From NCBI GenBank assembly GCA_018334055.1, contig JAGXSS010000021.1:1-32449 (forward strand): a stretch of DNA of 32,449 nucleotides. Reading direction: 5' to 3'. This stretch comes from Peptococcaceae bacterium. GTDB lineage: Bacteria; Bacillota; UBA994. The notes under the pieces were generated by a model that saw only the letters and a program-made list of their open reading frames with translations, made no database searches and had not been told where the DNA came from. Positions 23,172 to 32,449 of the stretch are shown here, piece by piece. The first letter of the stretch is position 1. Every line of letters starts with the position of its first letter. A program made the position numbers and the translations under genes.

Positions 23172-24298
23172 AGATAGCCGCGGCAGAACTGCGCCGCATA
23201 CACTTACCGCTAAGAGAGCCGTTTAAGATTGCCTACAACACCTGGACCAGCATGCCCTCCCTCATTTTGCGCCTCGAGACGGACACAGATTTAGTGGGTT
23301 GGGGGGAGAGTGTGCCGGACGAAGGCGTGACCGGGGAGACCATCGAGGGCGTCTATGCCACTTTGGCCGAGCGGCTTTTGCCGGAACTCATCGGGCATGA
23401 TGCTTTCGCCATCGAGGAGTTTCACGAAAGGGCCGGTAAGGCCATCAATGGCGGCTACGCCGCTAAGGCGGCCATCGACCTGGCCTTGTTCGACCTCAAA
23501 GGCCAATCTTGCAATCAACCCCTGTACCAAATGCTCGGGGGAAATACCAATGTGGTGACTGCCCCCGCCGTCCTCGGCATGACCGCGCCGCAAGCCCTAA
23601 AGGACAGTCTATTAGAGTACATGGCCGCGGGCTACACCCACTACAAGCTAAAATTGGGTGGGGGTTGGGCGGAGGATTGTCGGCGGGTTGCCCTAGCGCG
23701 GGAGACTCTGGGAGATGGCGCGACCATTAAGGTCGATGCCAACCAGGGCTGGGGCACTTGGGATATGGCGTTGAAGGTTATTAGGAGCATCGAGCCCTAC
23801 AATATAGAACTGGTCGAACAGCCCGTCCGGCACTGGGACTTTGCGGGCCTGCAAAGGGTGCGCCAGAACTCGCCCATTCCCATTATGGTGGACGAGGGCG
23901 TGTGTGATGCGCGCGACCTTTTAAGACTAATATTGGCCGGTGGGATTGACTGGGTCAATATTAAGCTCATGAAGTGTGGCGGCATTTTACCGGCGACCAA
24001 GATGGCGGCTTTAGCCGAGGCCGCCGGCATCAAGGTACAAGTGGGCTCGATGCTAGAGTCAAGTATCGGTAGTCTTGCCGGCGCCCATCTCCACCGCGCC
24101 CAGAGTTGTATTAAGTCGAGTGAGATGGTAGGGCCAAGGTGGTTCTCGCAGGACATCGGTGACTTCCGTTACCAAGGTTGCCAGGTCGTGTTTAGTGATC
24201 GGCCGGGCCTCGGGGTGGAAATTGATGAGGATATGCTAAAACGTCTCACGGTGAGCGGTGTGCGTATAGAGCAGAGTGGAGCGCGGCCTCTTCCCTAG
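23168..24298 (+). CDS. Enolase-superfamily enzyme, dipeptide-epimerase-like
   Basis: A 376-residue member of the muconate-lactonizing-enzyme subgroup. Catalytic residues are visible: KLK (Lys160, Lys162), metal ligands Asp190 (VDANQGW), Glu217 (VEQP) and Asp242 (MVDEGV), and Lys266 (NIKLMKCGGI). The GSMLESSIGSLAGAHL region is typical of L-Ala-D/L-Glu and related dipeptide epimerases. Closely related folds include o-succinylbenzoate synthase and N-succinylamino-acid racemase, which cannot be excluded. GTG at 23168 overlaps the GNAT stop. Pairing with an acetyltransferase would fit peptide or amino-acid-derivative recycling. Confidence 0.88.
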   Translation: MKIAAAELRRIHLPLREPFKIAYNTWTSMPSLILRLETDTDLVGWGESVPDEGVTGETIEGVYATLAERLLPELIGHDAFAIEEFHERAGKAINGGYAAKAAIDLALFDLKGQSCNQPLYQMLGGNTNVVTAPAVLGMTAPQALKDSLLEYMAAGYTHYKLKLGGGWAEDCRRVALARETLGDGATIKVDANQGWGTWDMALKVIRSIEPYNIELVEQPVRHWDFAGLQRVRQNSPIPIMVDEGVCDARDLLRLILAGGIDWVNIKLMKCGGILPATKMAALAEAAGIKVQVGSMLESSIGSLAGAHLHRAQSCIKSSEMVGPRWFSQDIGDFRYQGCQVVFSDRPGLGVEIDEDMLKRLTVSGVRIEQSGARPLP

Positions 24299-24334
24299 TA
24301 GGGAGAGGGTGTTCGTGAAGGGCAGTGTTAAAAA

Positions 24335-25468
24335 GTGATTCTTTTTGTGGGGATTTTCTTGCTTGGCTATATCTCGGCTACATACTATGTAGGGTCGCGT
24401 TTGCTCAGTGTGTTGCCCATGCTCACTGGGCAGGGTCCCTACAGTTGGTTGGCCATCTCACTGCTTGCGGCGACCCCTTTCTTCGTGCGCATCTATGGCC
24501 GTAAAATCTCTTCCCGGTGGCTGGCCACGCTGACCCTACTCGGCGACTACTGGTTGGCCGTGCTCTACTACCTGACGCTACTCTGGCTGGCGACTGATGC
24601 GGTGGCATTTTTCATGGTTCTTTTTACTGGCGCCCCACCGTTCTCCATGCCGGCGATCGACCTAATCGTGCCCGCAGTTACAGTGGCAATGCTCATTCGT
24701 GGCACGATGAACGCTAGGACAGCGAGAGTAAATAGTTACCAGGTAGCGGTGGCTAAAGACCTCCCCGCACGCCGCGAGTTACGCGCAGTCTTAGTTTCCG
24801 ACATCCATTTGGGTACTACTGTCAACCGCCGCCGCTTAGAACAAATGGTGCAAGAGATTAACCGGCTAGCGCCCGACATTGTATTTTTGGCGGGTGATGT
24901 CATTGACGGGAACGTGGAACCCTTTGCCGCCCAAGGTATGGCCGCAGTCTTGCGGCAGCTGCAATCGCCGCTTGGAGTTTACGCAGTGATGGGCAATCAC
25001 GAATACATGAGTGGCCAAGGCGAGCTGGCCGTAGAGCACCTGCAAGAAGGGGGGGTGACGGTTCTTCGCGATGCTTGGGTAGAGGTGGCCGGAGAATTTT
25101 ATGTCGTCGGGCGGGATGACCGTGCCAGGCATCGTCTGACCGGCAAGGCGCGGCTAAGCCTTGAGGACGTTATGCAGGGCCTTGATGCTACAAAGCCAAT
25201 TATCTTGCTTGATCATCAGCCCTGGGTTTTGGCCGAGGCGCAAAGTGCCGGCGTAGATTTACAGCTTTCAGGCCACACGCATCACGGTCAGTTCTTCCCA
25301 AACAACCTAGTTACCCAAAGGCTCTTCGAGCTTGACTGGGGCTACCTGCAAAAGGGCGCGCTCCAGGTTGTGGTTTCCTGTGGCTACGCTACTTGGGGGC
25401 CACCCATTAGAATAGGCAGTTACTCGGAAATTGTGGAGCTCGGCATCACCTTCGGCTCCAAAAGCTAA
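24335..25468 (+). CDS. Membrane-anchored metallophosphoesterase (YkuE-like)
   Basis: A 377-residue protein. Residues 1 to about 125 hold four or so hydrophobic helices. Then follows a calcineurin-type phosphoesterase domain with all metal motifs: SDIHLG (Asp156, His158), GDVIDG (Asp188), GNHEY (Asn221, His222), LLDHQPW and GHTHHGQ near the C-terminus. The layout matches bacterial YkuE/YaeI-type enzymes, some of which act on lipids or UDP-diacylglucosamine at the membrane. GTG 24335 is the likely start after GAAGGGCAG. It lies 36 bp after the epimerase and could be in its operon. Confidence 0.9.
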   Translation: MILFVGIFLLGYISATYYVGSRLLSVLPMLTGQGPYSWLAISLLAATPFFVRIYGRKISSRWLATLTLLGDYWLAVLYYLTLLWLATDAVAFFMVLFTGAPPFSMPAIDLIVPAVTVAMLIRGTMNARTARVNSYQVAVAKDLPARRELRAVLVSDIHLGTTVNRRRLEQMVQEINRLAPDIVFLAGDVIDGNVEPFAAQGMAAVLRQLQSPLGVYAVMGNHEYMSGQGELAVEHLQEGGVTVLRDAWVEVAGEFYVVGRDDRARHRLTGKARLSLEDVMQGLDATKPIILLDHQPWVLAEAQSAGVDLQLSGHTHHGQFFPNNLVTQRLFELDWGYLQKGALQVVVSCGYATWGPPIRIGSYSEIVELGITFGSKS

Positions 25469-25626
25469 GATTTCTCTGTAGTCTAAAATTATGGCAAAGG
25501 AGGCCACCAAGAGCTCGTAGCCGTCATCGCCATAGGTTATGCCGGCGAAGAGCCACCAGCTCGCCCCCGCAAGAGTTGGCGAGAAATGACCAAGTGGGAA
25601 GGGAATGAAGCCGCAACTTTCTGTTT

Positions 25627-25635
25627 GTGGTACAA
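25627..25635 (+). promoter_or_regulatory. Extended -10 promoter
   Basis: TGGTACAAT, a TGn-extended -10 about 115 bp upstream of the TTG start. No good -35 is seen. Confidence 0.45.
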
Positions 25636-25671
25636 TTAGGCTGGCTGTGAGGCAGGATTCATGCGAGCCGG

Positions 25672-25699
25672 ACTGGGCAGTGGGGCCTTATTGCCCAGT
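25672..25699 (+). other. Leader hairpin upstream of the phosphatase gene
   Basis: ACTGGGCA pairs with TGCCCAGT around a 12-nt loop in the 5' leader. No U-run follows. It may stabilise the mRNA or be a binding site; function unknown. Confidence 0.45.
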
Positions 25700-25748
25700 G
25701 GCGAAGCAGCACATGGCATAGGACCAAAAAATAAAGGAGGTAAAACTA

Positions 25749-27500
25749 TTGTTCACTAAAAAACAACTGTCCCGTCTACTTGCGGCCCTCATCACCTGCG
25801 GTTTAGTGCTGTCCATCTTGTTGGTCGGCCCTATGGCGCAAGCCCGGCTCATAACCCTGACCATCGACGGTCGACCCCTTGACGCCGGAATTGAGGCCGT
25901 GCTAGTTAATCGCACCCCCATGGTTCCCATGCGCGCGGTCTTTGAGGCCCTCGGCGCCGATGTTGCTTGGGACAATGCCCTGGGTGCAGTAGTAGCACGC
26001 AATGGTGACCATCTCGCTAGGGTTCACATCGGAGCGTCATTTGCCGTCGTCAACGACAAGATTGTTCCCCTGCCCGAGGCGGCGCGCATGGAGCGCGGGC
26101 GCACTATGGTGCCCTTTGCTTTGGTAGGCCTGTTCTTTGGGGTAGACACTCATTGGGACAGCACCACCAACATAGCGCGCATCCTCACCGCCAAGGGACC
26201 GCGCAACGTTATTTTTATTCATCCCGACGGCACTACACCCGAGTTCTTCGCCGCGGCCCGCATGCTTCACTATGGGCCGGACGGCGAGCTTAATTGGGAC
26301 AGGATGCCCGCTGCAGCTGTCTACAAAGGGCATATGAGGAACAACTTGGTTGGTACCTCTAATGCCGGCGCGGTCACTCATGCCTATGGCGTCAAGGTGC
26401 ACGATGCCTCCTTCGGAATGGACGAAACAGGCAATCCCGTCGTCGCCCGTTCCGGCCAACCCATCACTATCCTCGAAGAGGCCAAGGCCGCCGGATTCTC
26501 GGTGGGGATGATTAACACCGGAACAATCACCGAGCCCGGCACAGGTGTGTGGGCTGCCAGAGTGGTCAACCGCAATGATCATGCCGGCATCGCCCGAGAA
26601 ATAATTATGCGCCCGCATGACCAGTTGATTGACGTCATCTTTGGTGGCGGCGAAGTGTGGTTTTTGCCAAATACCGTAGTCGGCCGCCACGGTTTCCGCG
26701 GCAGAAGGACGGACGGACTAAACTTAATTACCGTGGCCCGTGAAAGAGGCTACACCGTAATTTTCACCAGAGAAGAACTGCTGAATTTGCCGGCGGGGAC
26801 AACCAGAGTGCTGGGTATTTTTGCTGGTTTTGATACTTACAATGACAATAATGAAGAGGCCATGCCGCAACCCTTTGGCTATCCATATACTGAGGAGCAG
26901 CTTCGGGCGGAAGGCCTTCAGGACTATGACCCCAATGCCCCTACTTTTGCCCAAATGATGGCCGCCGCGATTAAGATACTTTCCAGAAACCAGACTAGGG
27001 GCTTCTACTTAGTTGCAGAAGAAGAGGGCACCGATAACCTTTCCAACTTTGCCCTTAACGCGCGTGGGACTATCGAGGCCACCAAGCGGGCCGACGATGC
27101 CATCGGCGTAGCCATTGATTTTGCCGCCAAGAATCCCAACACCCTAGTCATCACCGCTGCGGACAGTGAGGCCAGCGGGTTTAGCATTATCGGCAATCCG
27201 GCCCTCACCGCCGGCAACGTCACGCCCACGGTTACCTTGCGCGCTCTTGACGGCTCGATTCGCTTCGTGGAATACCTCGATGGTCGGGACGGCACCAATA
27301 CCCCACCCTTTATGTCCGCCCCAGACCGCAATGGGCAGAGGTGGCCCTTTGCCATTGCTTGGTCCAGCAGGGCCGACCACTCCGGCAGTATAGTGGCGCG
27401 TGCTTTCGGGCGCTACTCTGAAATGCTCAGCGGCACCATTGACAACACCGACATCTACCGCATCAAGTATCGCGTCCTGTTTGGGAGAGTCCTTCCATAA
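25749..27500 (+). CDS. Secreted alkaline-phosphatase-like protein with copper-amine-oxidase-N domain
   Basis: A 583-residue exported protein. A signal peptide (KKQLSRLLAALITCGLVLSILLVGPMAQA, cleavage about residue 32) is followed by a Cu_amine_oxidN1 stalk domain (VNRTPMVPMRAVFEALGADVAWD ... RTMVPFALVGLFFG, about 35-145). An alkaline phosphatase superfamily domain runs to the end. Its metal/nucleophile positions include Asp160 (HPDGTTPEF), Ser204 (GTSNAGAVTHAYG), Glu426 (AEEEGTDN), Asp472 (TAADSEASG) and His544 (SRADHSG). The block that reads ADHxH in E. coli PhoA is ADSEA here, so one metal site differs. TTG start at 25749 after AAAGGAGG. Phosphate-monoester or -diester hydrolysis outside the cell is likely; substrate unknown. 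Confidence 0.88.
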   Translation: MFTKKQLSRLLAALITCGLVLSILLVGPMAQARLITLTIDGRPLDAGIEAVLVNRTPMVPMRAVFEALGADVAWDNALGAVVARNGDHLARVHIGASFAVVNDKIVPLPEAARMERGRTMVPFALVGLFFGVDTHWDSTTNIARILTAKGPRNVIFIHPDGTTPEFFAAARMLHYGPDGELNWDRMPAAAVYKGHMRNNLVGTSNAGAVTHAYGVKVHDASFGMDETGNPVVARSGQPITILEEAKAAGFSVGMINTGTITEPGTGVWAARVVNRNDHAGIAREIIMRPHDQLIDVIFGGGEVWFLPNTVVGRHGFRGRRTDGLNLITVARERGYTVIFTREELLNLPAGTTRVLGIFAGFDTYNDNNEEAMPQPFGYPYTEEQLRAEGLQDYDPNAPTFAQMMAAAIKILSRNQTRGFYLVAEEEGTDNLSNFALNARGTIEATKRADDAIGVAIDFAAKNPNTLVITAADSEASGFSIIGNPALTAGNVTPTVTLRALDGSIRFVEYLDGRDGTNTPPFMSAPDRNGQRWPFAIAWSSRADHSGSIVARAFGRYSEMLSGTIDNTDIYRIKYRVLFGRVLP

Positions 27501-27542
27501 ACAGAACATGGCATGGTGGCCCTCTCTATCTCCATGAAACAA

Positions 27543-27570
27543 AAAAACCCCCGCGCGTGCGGGGGTTTTT
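27543..27570. terminator. Bidirectional terminator
   Basis: CCCCCGC (27548-27554) pairs with GCGGGGG (27559-27565), flanked by A5 and T5, so it works on both strands. It lies between the convergent phosphatase and Lon-like genes. Confidence 0.93.
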
Positions 27571-27595
27571 GCTGGTGAGGCTACTTCTTTTGCGG

Positions 27596-29920
27596 CTACT
27601 TCTGTCGCTCTTTCAGGGACTCGATATAGTAATCCTCCAGGCGTGCGGCCACCTTATCGTAGACTTGGCGGTAGGGCAGGCCGGTCAAAAGCTCGATGCC
27701 CTCTTCGATGGTCGTTACCGACCAGACATTAAACTGCCCCGACTCCACCGCATCCCCCACCTCATTGTCTAACATGAGATTCTTGACATTGGTATGGGGG
27801 ATGAGCACACCCTGCTTGCCGGTCAAACCCTTGCGCTCTGCCACCCGGAAGAAGCCCTCGATCTTTTCGTTGACCCCGCCGATGGGTTGAATCTCCCCCT
27901 TTTGGTTGACCGAGCCCGTCACTGCTATGCCTTGGTTGAGGGGTATGTCGGCTAGGCTGGAGAGCAAGGCGTAGAGCTCGGTGCTCGAAGCGCTGTCGCC
28001 ATCGATGCCGTCGTAGCTTTGCTCGAAACAGAGGGTGGCCGTGAGCGTGAGGGGGAATTTTTGGGCAAAGAGCTGTCCGAGGTAGCCGCTCAAAATGTGC
28101 ACGCCCTTGTTGTGCAAGCGTCCACTCATCTGTGCCTCTTTCTCGATGTTTACCACGCCGCTCTTGCCGGCAAAGGTGTTGACGGTGATGCGCGAAGGGC
28201 GCCCAAAGGAGTAATCACCCATGCTGTAGACCGCCAGGCCATTGATTTGCCCGACTTCAAGTCCGTCGGTGGAGATAAGGTAGGTGCCTTCCTCGATGAG
28301 CTCGTGGATCTTCTGCTCGTACTTGTCGGAGCGGTAACGCTTTTGTTCTAAGGCCTTGATAATATGCCCCTCCGCGATTATTTCTGCCCCGTCGATATCC
28401 GCCCAGACATTGGCCTCCGACAAGAGCTCCACGATATCGTTAAAGCGCGTGCTCAGTTTCTGCTGGTTGTCGGCGAGGCGTGAGCTATAGTCGATTACGG
28501 CTCGCACCGCTTCGCGCGAGAAATGGCGCAGATCCCTGTCCCGGCAGTGCTTGGAGATAAACGCGGCCATCTTGTAGATATAGTCGTCCTTGCGGGCCAT
28601 TTCGGTTTCGAAATCCACCTTGACCTTAAAAAGCTTTTTAAAATCTTCTTCGTACTGAAAGAGCATGCGGTAGATTTCGTAGCTGCCAATGATAAGTACC
28701 TTGACCTGCAGGGGTATGCCGGCCGGCTTCAACCCGGTGATAACGGAACTGGTAGAGGGGATATTCTCAATGCGGCTGATGCGGTGTTTGAGCGCGCGTT
28801 TCAGCGCCTTCCAAGACATGGCATTGCTAAAGAGATCCTCCGCTTCCAAGACGAGGAATCCGCCATTGGCTTTATGCACTGCCCCGGCCTTAATCTTGGT
28901 GAAGTCCGTGGTCAGCATTCCCATGTTGTGCTGCATTTCGATCATGCCCATGAGATTGTAGTAGGCGGCGTTAGGCTCGCGGATAACCGGGGCTCCCTTG
29001 GTGTCTTTGTTGTCGACAAAAAGATTGACCTTGTAGCGGATATCCCATGCCTCTTTGGGCGCGGCACCTTCTTCTTCGGGCCAAAAGTTTTTGAGGTTCT
29101 TTAGAATATCCCCCTGCAGGGCCTCGAGATATGCTAAGGCCTCTTTGTTATCGCTAAGACTGTTTTGCAGGACCTTAATGAGTGGCCCGAGCACCGCGAG
29201 GGCGGTGTTGGTCTCTAGACTGACCATTTTTGCTCGCGCCTCTTCCTCGCGCGCCCGTACCTCATCAAAAATGTCCTCGGCCTCGGTATTGAACCGGTTG
29301 ACCTTTTCTGCAATTTCGCGCATGGCGGCGGCGTCAAGGCCTTGTATTACCGCCTCGGTGGCTGGCTGCCCATTGATTATCGGTATGGTTACATAGCCCT
29401 TCCCGGTGGGCTTGAACAGTAACTCATTTTTTTGCGCCACTTGTTCAACTTTCGTCATGAGGGTGATGCTCTGTTGCTGAAAAGCCTGGTAGGCCTCGTT
29501 GCGCAGGTTTTTAAATTCATCGCTGGCAAAGGCGCTGGGTAGTTCGCGTTTTAGTTGCTCAATCAAAGTTTCTAGGTTATCGCGAAAAACACTGCCCTGG
29601 CCGGCTCGAAATGATAGGGCCACAGGTTGGTCGGCGTGGTTAAAGTCGTAGACATAGCACCAGTCATCGGGGGTCGATTGCTTTTCGGCCGCCTCCTTGA
29701 CGATGGACATGGTGTAGCTGTTGCGCCCGGTGCCCGTGAGGCCCATAATGTAGATATTGTAGCCCTCGTCCTTGATGCGCAGGCCAAAGGCCAGAGATTG
29801 CACGGCGCGGTCCTGTCCCATGAGCCCCTCAAGCGGCGGAACCTCCTTGGTGGTGGTAAAGGTGAGCTTATCTAGACAGCAGTGGGATTGTAGTTGGTCG
29901 CGGGTTAATTTTTCTAACAC
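27596..29920 (-). CDS. Lon-like ATP-dependent protease, AAA_32 type
   Basis: A 774-residue protein with an N-terminal AAA_32-type ATPase region and a C-terminal Lon protease domain; it lacks the substrate-binding N-domain of LonA. The P-loop reads MGLTGTGRNS, with Arg in place of the usual Lys. The middle has a long alpha-helical insertion. LEAEDLFSNAMSWKALKRAL and a Walker-like region follow. The protease dyad is Ser in GDSASSTELYALLS and Lys in GGVNEKIEGFF. GTG 29920 is preferred to GTG 29938 because GAAGGGGG between them is its ribosome site. A TATAAT-like -10 is present on the minus strand at 29967-29962 without a good -35. It probably degrades damaged or regulatory proteins in the cytoplasm. 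Confidence 0.92.
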   Translation of the reverse strand: MLEKLTRDQLQSHCCLDKLTFTTTKEVPPLEGLMGQDRAVQSLAFGLRIKDEGYNIYIMGLTGTGRNSYTMSIVKEAAEKQSTPDDWCYVYDFNHADQPVALSFRAGQGSVFRDNLETLIEQLKRELPSAFASDEFKNLRNEAYQAFQQQSITLMTKVEQVAQKNELLFKPTGKGYVTIPIINGQPATEAVIQGLDAAAMREIAEKVNRFNTEAEDIFDEVRAREEEARAKMVSLETNTALAVLGPLIKVLQNSLSDNKEALAYLEALQGDILKNLKNFWPEEEGAAPKEAWDIRYKVNLFVDNKDTKGAPVIREPNAAYYNLMGMIEMQHNMGMLTTDFTKIKAGAVHKANGGFLVLEAEDLFSNAMSWKALKRALKHRISRIENIPSTSSVITGLKPAGIPLQVKVLIIGSYEIYRMLFQYEEDFKKLFKVKVDFETEMARKDDYIYKMAAFISKHCRDRDLRHFSREAVRAVIDYSSRLADNQQKLSTRFNDIVELLSEANVWADIDGAEIIAEGHIIKALEQKRYRSDKYEQKIHELIEEGTYLISTDGLEVGQINGLAVYSMGDYSFGRPSRITVNTFAGKSGVVNIEKEAQMSGRLHNKGVHILSGYLGQLFAQKFPLTLTATLCFEQSYDGIDGDSASSTELYALLSSLADIPLNQGIAVTGSVNQKGEIQPIGGVNEKIEGFFRVAERKGLTGKQGVLIPHTNVKNLMLDNEVGDAVESGQFNVWSVTTIEEGIELLTGLPYRQVYDKVAARLEDYYIESLKERQK

Positions 29921-29988
29921 TCTTTTTCCCCCTTCCACGTTTTAGAAGTCGACACAAGAAGATTATACCGCATGCAAGTTGTACTGTG

Positions 29989-31423
<1,435 letters not shown>

Positions 31424-31443
31424 ACTCTGCCACCGTCTTACTC

Positions 31444-31469
31444 AAAGGTCGCCTGGGGGCGGCCTTTTT
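31444..31469 (+). terminator. Terminator of tpl
   Basis: AAAGGTCGCC (31444-31453) pairs with GGCGGCCTTT (31458-31467, one G-U pair) around TGGG, followed by more T. Confidence 0.9.
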
Positions 31470-31584
31470 GCTGTGATAGAGGACTACAGGGAAAGTCTAT
31501 CGAATATTTTAGCAGAGAGCAAATCCGTGGATGCTACCCAGTAACAGATGGCCTGCTTCTAGGCAAGAAAGAGGAACTAGGGCT

Positions 31585-32220
31585 ATGAGATGCGTGATTA
31601 TCGCCAATGGCAGCATGGACAATTATGTTTGGGGACGTCATGAAGTAACTAGTTATGATTTACGCATTTGTGCCGACGGGGGAGCCAGGCATTTTTTGGG
31701 CATGGAGCTTGTGCCTGACGCAATCATCGGTGATTTAGACTCGCTTGACCCCGTAATAGAGGAGTTTTTTATTGCCAAGGGGGTCAAATTTGTTAAATTC
31801 CCACCCCAAAAGGACAGCACGGACATGGAATTGGCCGTGGAGTATGCCCTTGCCCAGGGAGCCAAGGAAATTGCCCTGCTGGGTGCACTCGGGCGGCGCT
31901 TAGACCATTCCTTAGCTAATATTTTGCTCTTAGTTGCCTTAGCCAAAAGGGGAGTGCTCGCGAGGATTATCGATGAGCACAATGAAGTCAGGGTCTGCCA
32001 TGAGTCGACCACCATCGAGGGGCGGGCGGGTGAGCTCCTGTCAGTTATCCCTCTCAGTGAAAAGGTGGAACAAATCAGCCTAGAGGGAGTAAAGTACCAG
32101 CTAAAGGACGCCACCATGCGTCTTGGTTCATCTCTTGGGGTCAGCAATGAATTTATAGCGAGTACCGCCACAATTACTTTTGCCGCCGGGATCTTGCTCC
32201 TCATAAAGTCGAAAGATTGA
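31585..32220 (+). CDS. thiN: Thiamin pyrophosphokinase
   Basis: A 211-residue enzyme converting thiamin to TPP. Motifs: MRCVIIANGSMDNY, ICADGGARHFLGMELVPDAIIGDLDSLDP, FPPQKDSTDMELAVEYALAQGAKEIALLGALGRRLDHSLANILLL and a C-terminal SNEFIASTATITFAAGILLLI. ATG 31585 is chosen because the protein begins there by family pattern; an in-frame ATG at 31531 adds 18 unlike residues. No riboswitch precedes it. It complements the thi operon, whose product is thiamin phosphate, but it acts on thiamin, while ThiL (not in the window) would act on the phosphate. Confidence 0.94.
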   Translation: MRCVIIANGSMDNYVWGRHEVTSYDLRICADGGARHFLGMELVPDAIIGDLDSLDPVIEEFFIAKGVKFVKFPPQKDSTDMELAVEYALAQGAKEIALLGALGRRLDHSLANILLLVALAKRGVLARIIDEHNEVRVCHESTTIEGRAGELLSVIPLSEKVEQISLEGVKYQLKDATMRLGSSLGVSNEFIASTATITFAAGILLLIKSKD

Positions 32221-32250
32221 GGGTTGCACCGCGAGGCTTGTTCAATTGGA

Positions 32251-32271
32251 CAACGCACCAGTGGTGCGTTG
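32251..32271. other. Inverted repeat downstream of thiN
   Basis: CAACGCACC pairs with GGTGCGTTG around AGT. No U-run follows, so terminator activity is uncertain. It could be near the end of the adjacent insertion sequence. Confidence 0.45.
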
Positions 32272-32348
32272 GGTCTGAGCCCCGAAAAGGAGACATAGAG
32301 GTAACAGCGCAGTAGACGGCGAAAACATCTACGAGGGAGGTGCGAATC

Positions 32349-32449
32349 ATGGGACAAGCAAAAAAGACTAAGCAGCGTGTGTTTGCAAAAGATTTCAAGA
32401 TTCAAGTCGTAGGGGAGTATCTAGCTGGTGAAGTCGGCGCCACCACCAT
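32349..32449 (+). mobile_element. IS3-type transposase OrfA, 5' fragment at the window edge
   Basis: ATG 32349 follows GGGAGG at 32335-32340 and the frame is open to the window end (33 codons). The product starts QAKKTKQRVFAKDFKIQVVGEYLAGE, resembling the N-terminal helix-turn-helix of IS3/IS911-type OrfA proteins. Only the start is visible, so the IS ends, target duplication and integrity cannot be judged. Confidence 0.62.

Larger units (their letters stand above)
25469..25748. other. Intergenic leader of the phosphatase gene
   Basis: No gene seen. It holds an extended -10 promoter (25627-25635), a stem at 25672-25679/25692-25699 and the ribosome site AAAGGAGG at 25733-25740. Confidence 0.55.

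Noticed and set aside
26037-26690. 217-codon minus-strand ORF inside the phosphatase gene
   Set aside because: Antisense shadow of a gene with signal peptide and phosphatase motifs; composition is not protein-like.

Overview
This window looks like a chromosomal segment of an anaerobic Bacillota (Clostridia-like) bacterium. Supporting points are strong AGGAGG-type ribosome sites, frequent GTG/TTG starts, sigma-A-like promoters, a TPP riboswitch with thiW, a ferredoxin-dependent 2-oxoacid oxidoreductase, a DUF3798 transporter cassette, an AAA_32-type Lon-like protease and a tyrosine phenol-lyase. The exact taxon cannot be fixed from sequence alone. No rRNA, tRNA or CRISPR array was seen.

Layout. 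(1) 1-4552: the 3' end of a DUF3798 binding-protein gene, an intercistronic hairpin, then an RbsA-like double ATPase and two permeases, closed by a 17-bp-stem terminator. (2) 4560-8295, minus strand: a 2-oxoacid:ferredoxin oxidoreductase (alpha then beta), followed by a DUF362 protein with two [4Fe-4S] motifs, expressed from a clear promoter at 8380-8408. (3) 8558-10234: an orphan RnfD-like membrane flavoprotein, a 53-residue basic protein translationally coupled to it, and a 128-residue protein of unknown function. (4) 10317-14560: a thiamin operon (promoter, TPP riboswitch, terminator, thiW-thiD-thiM-thiE-thiC). (5) 14801-21296: a six-gene operon under a Fur-box promoter. It encodes a NifH-like reductase, an iron-chelate/tetrapyrrole-type ABC importer (lipoprotein, FecCD permease, ATPase) and two NifD/NifK-like subunits. 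(6) 21523-25468: a histone-deacetylase-family amidohydrolase (minus), then a GNAT acetyltransferase coupled to an enolase-superfamily epimerase, then a membrane metallophosphoesterase. (7) 25749-31423: a secreted alkaline-phosphatase-like protein, a Lon-like protease (minus) and a tyrosine phenol-lyase. (8) 31585-end: thiamin pyrophosphokinase and the beginning of an IS3-type transposase cut by the window edge.

The most interesting system is region 5. A nitrogenase-like reductase is fused at operon level to a FecBCD-type importer and placed under apparent iron control. The NifD-like subunit keeps all three P-cluster-type cysteines. The NifK-like subunit has none at the canonical positions, and neither subunit has the FeMo-cofactor ligands. 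The parts suggest an enzyme that takes electrons from a NifH-like ATPase through an asymmetric FeS cluster, as in the chlorophyll-type reductases, and acts on something imported under iron limitation, such as an iron chelate, heme or another metallo-tetrapyrrole. The substrate is inference.

Elsewhere the genes form conventional modules. The thi operon makes HMP-P, salvages thiazole and joins them into thiamin phosphate, and thiN near the right end can turn thiamin into TPP. TPP is also the cofactor of the 2-oxoacid oxidoreductase. A family of short GC-rich palindromic repeats sits in at least four intergenic gaps.
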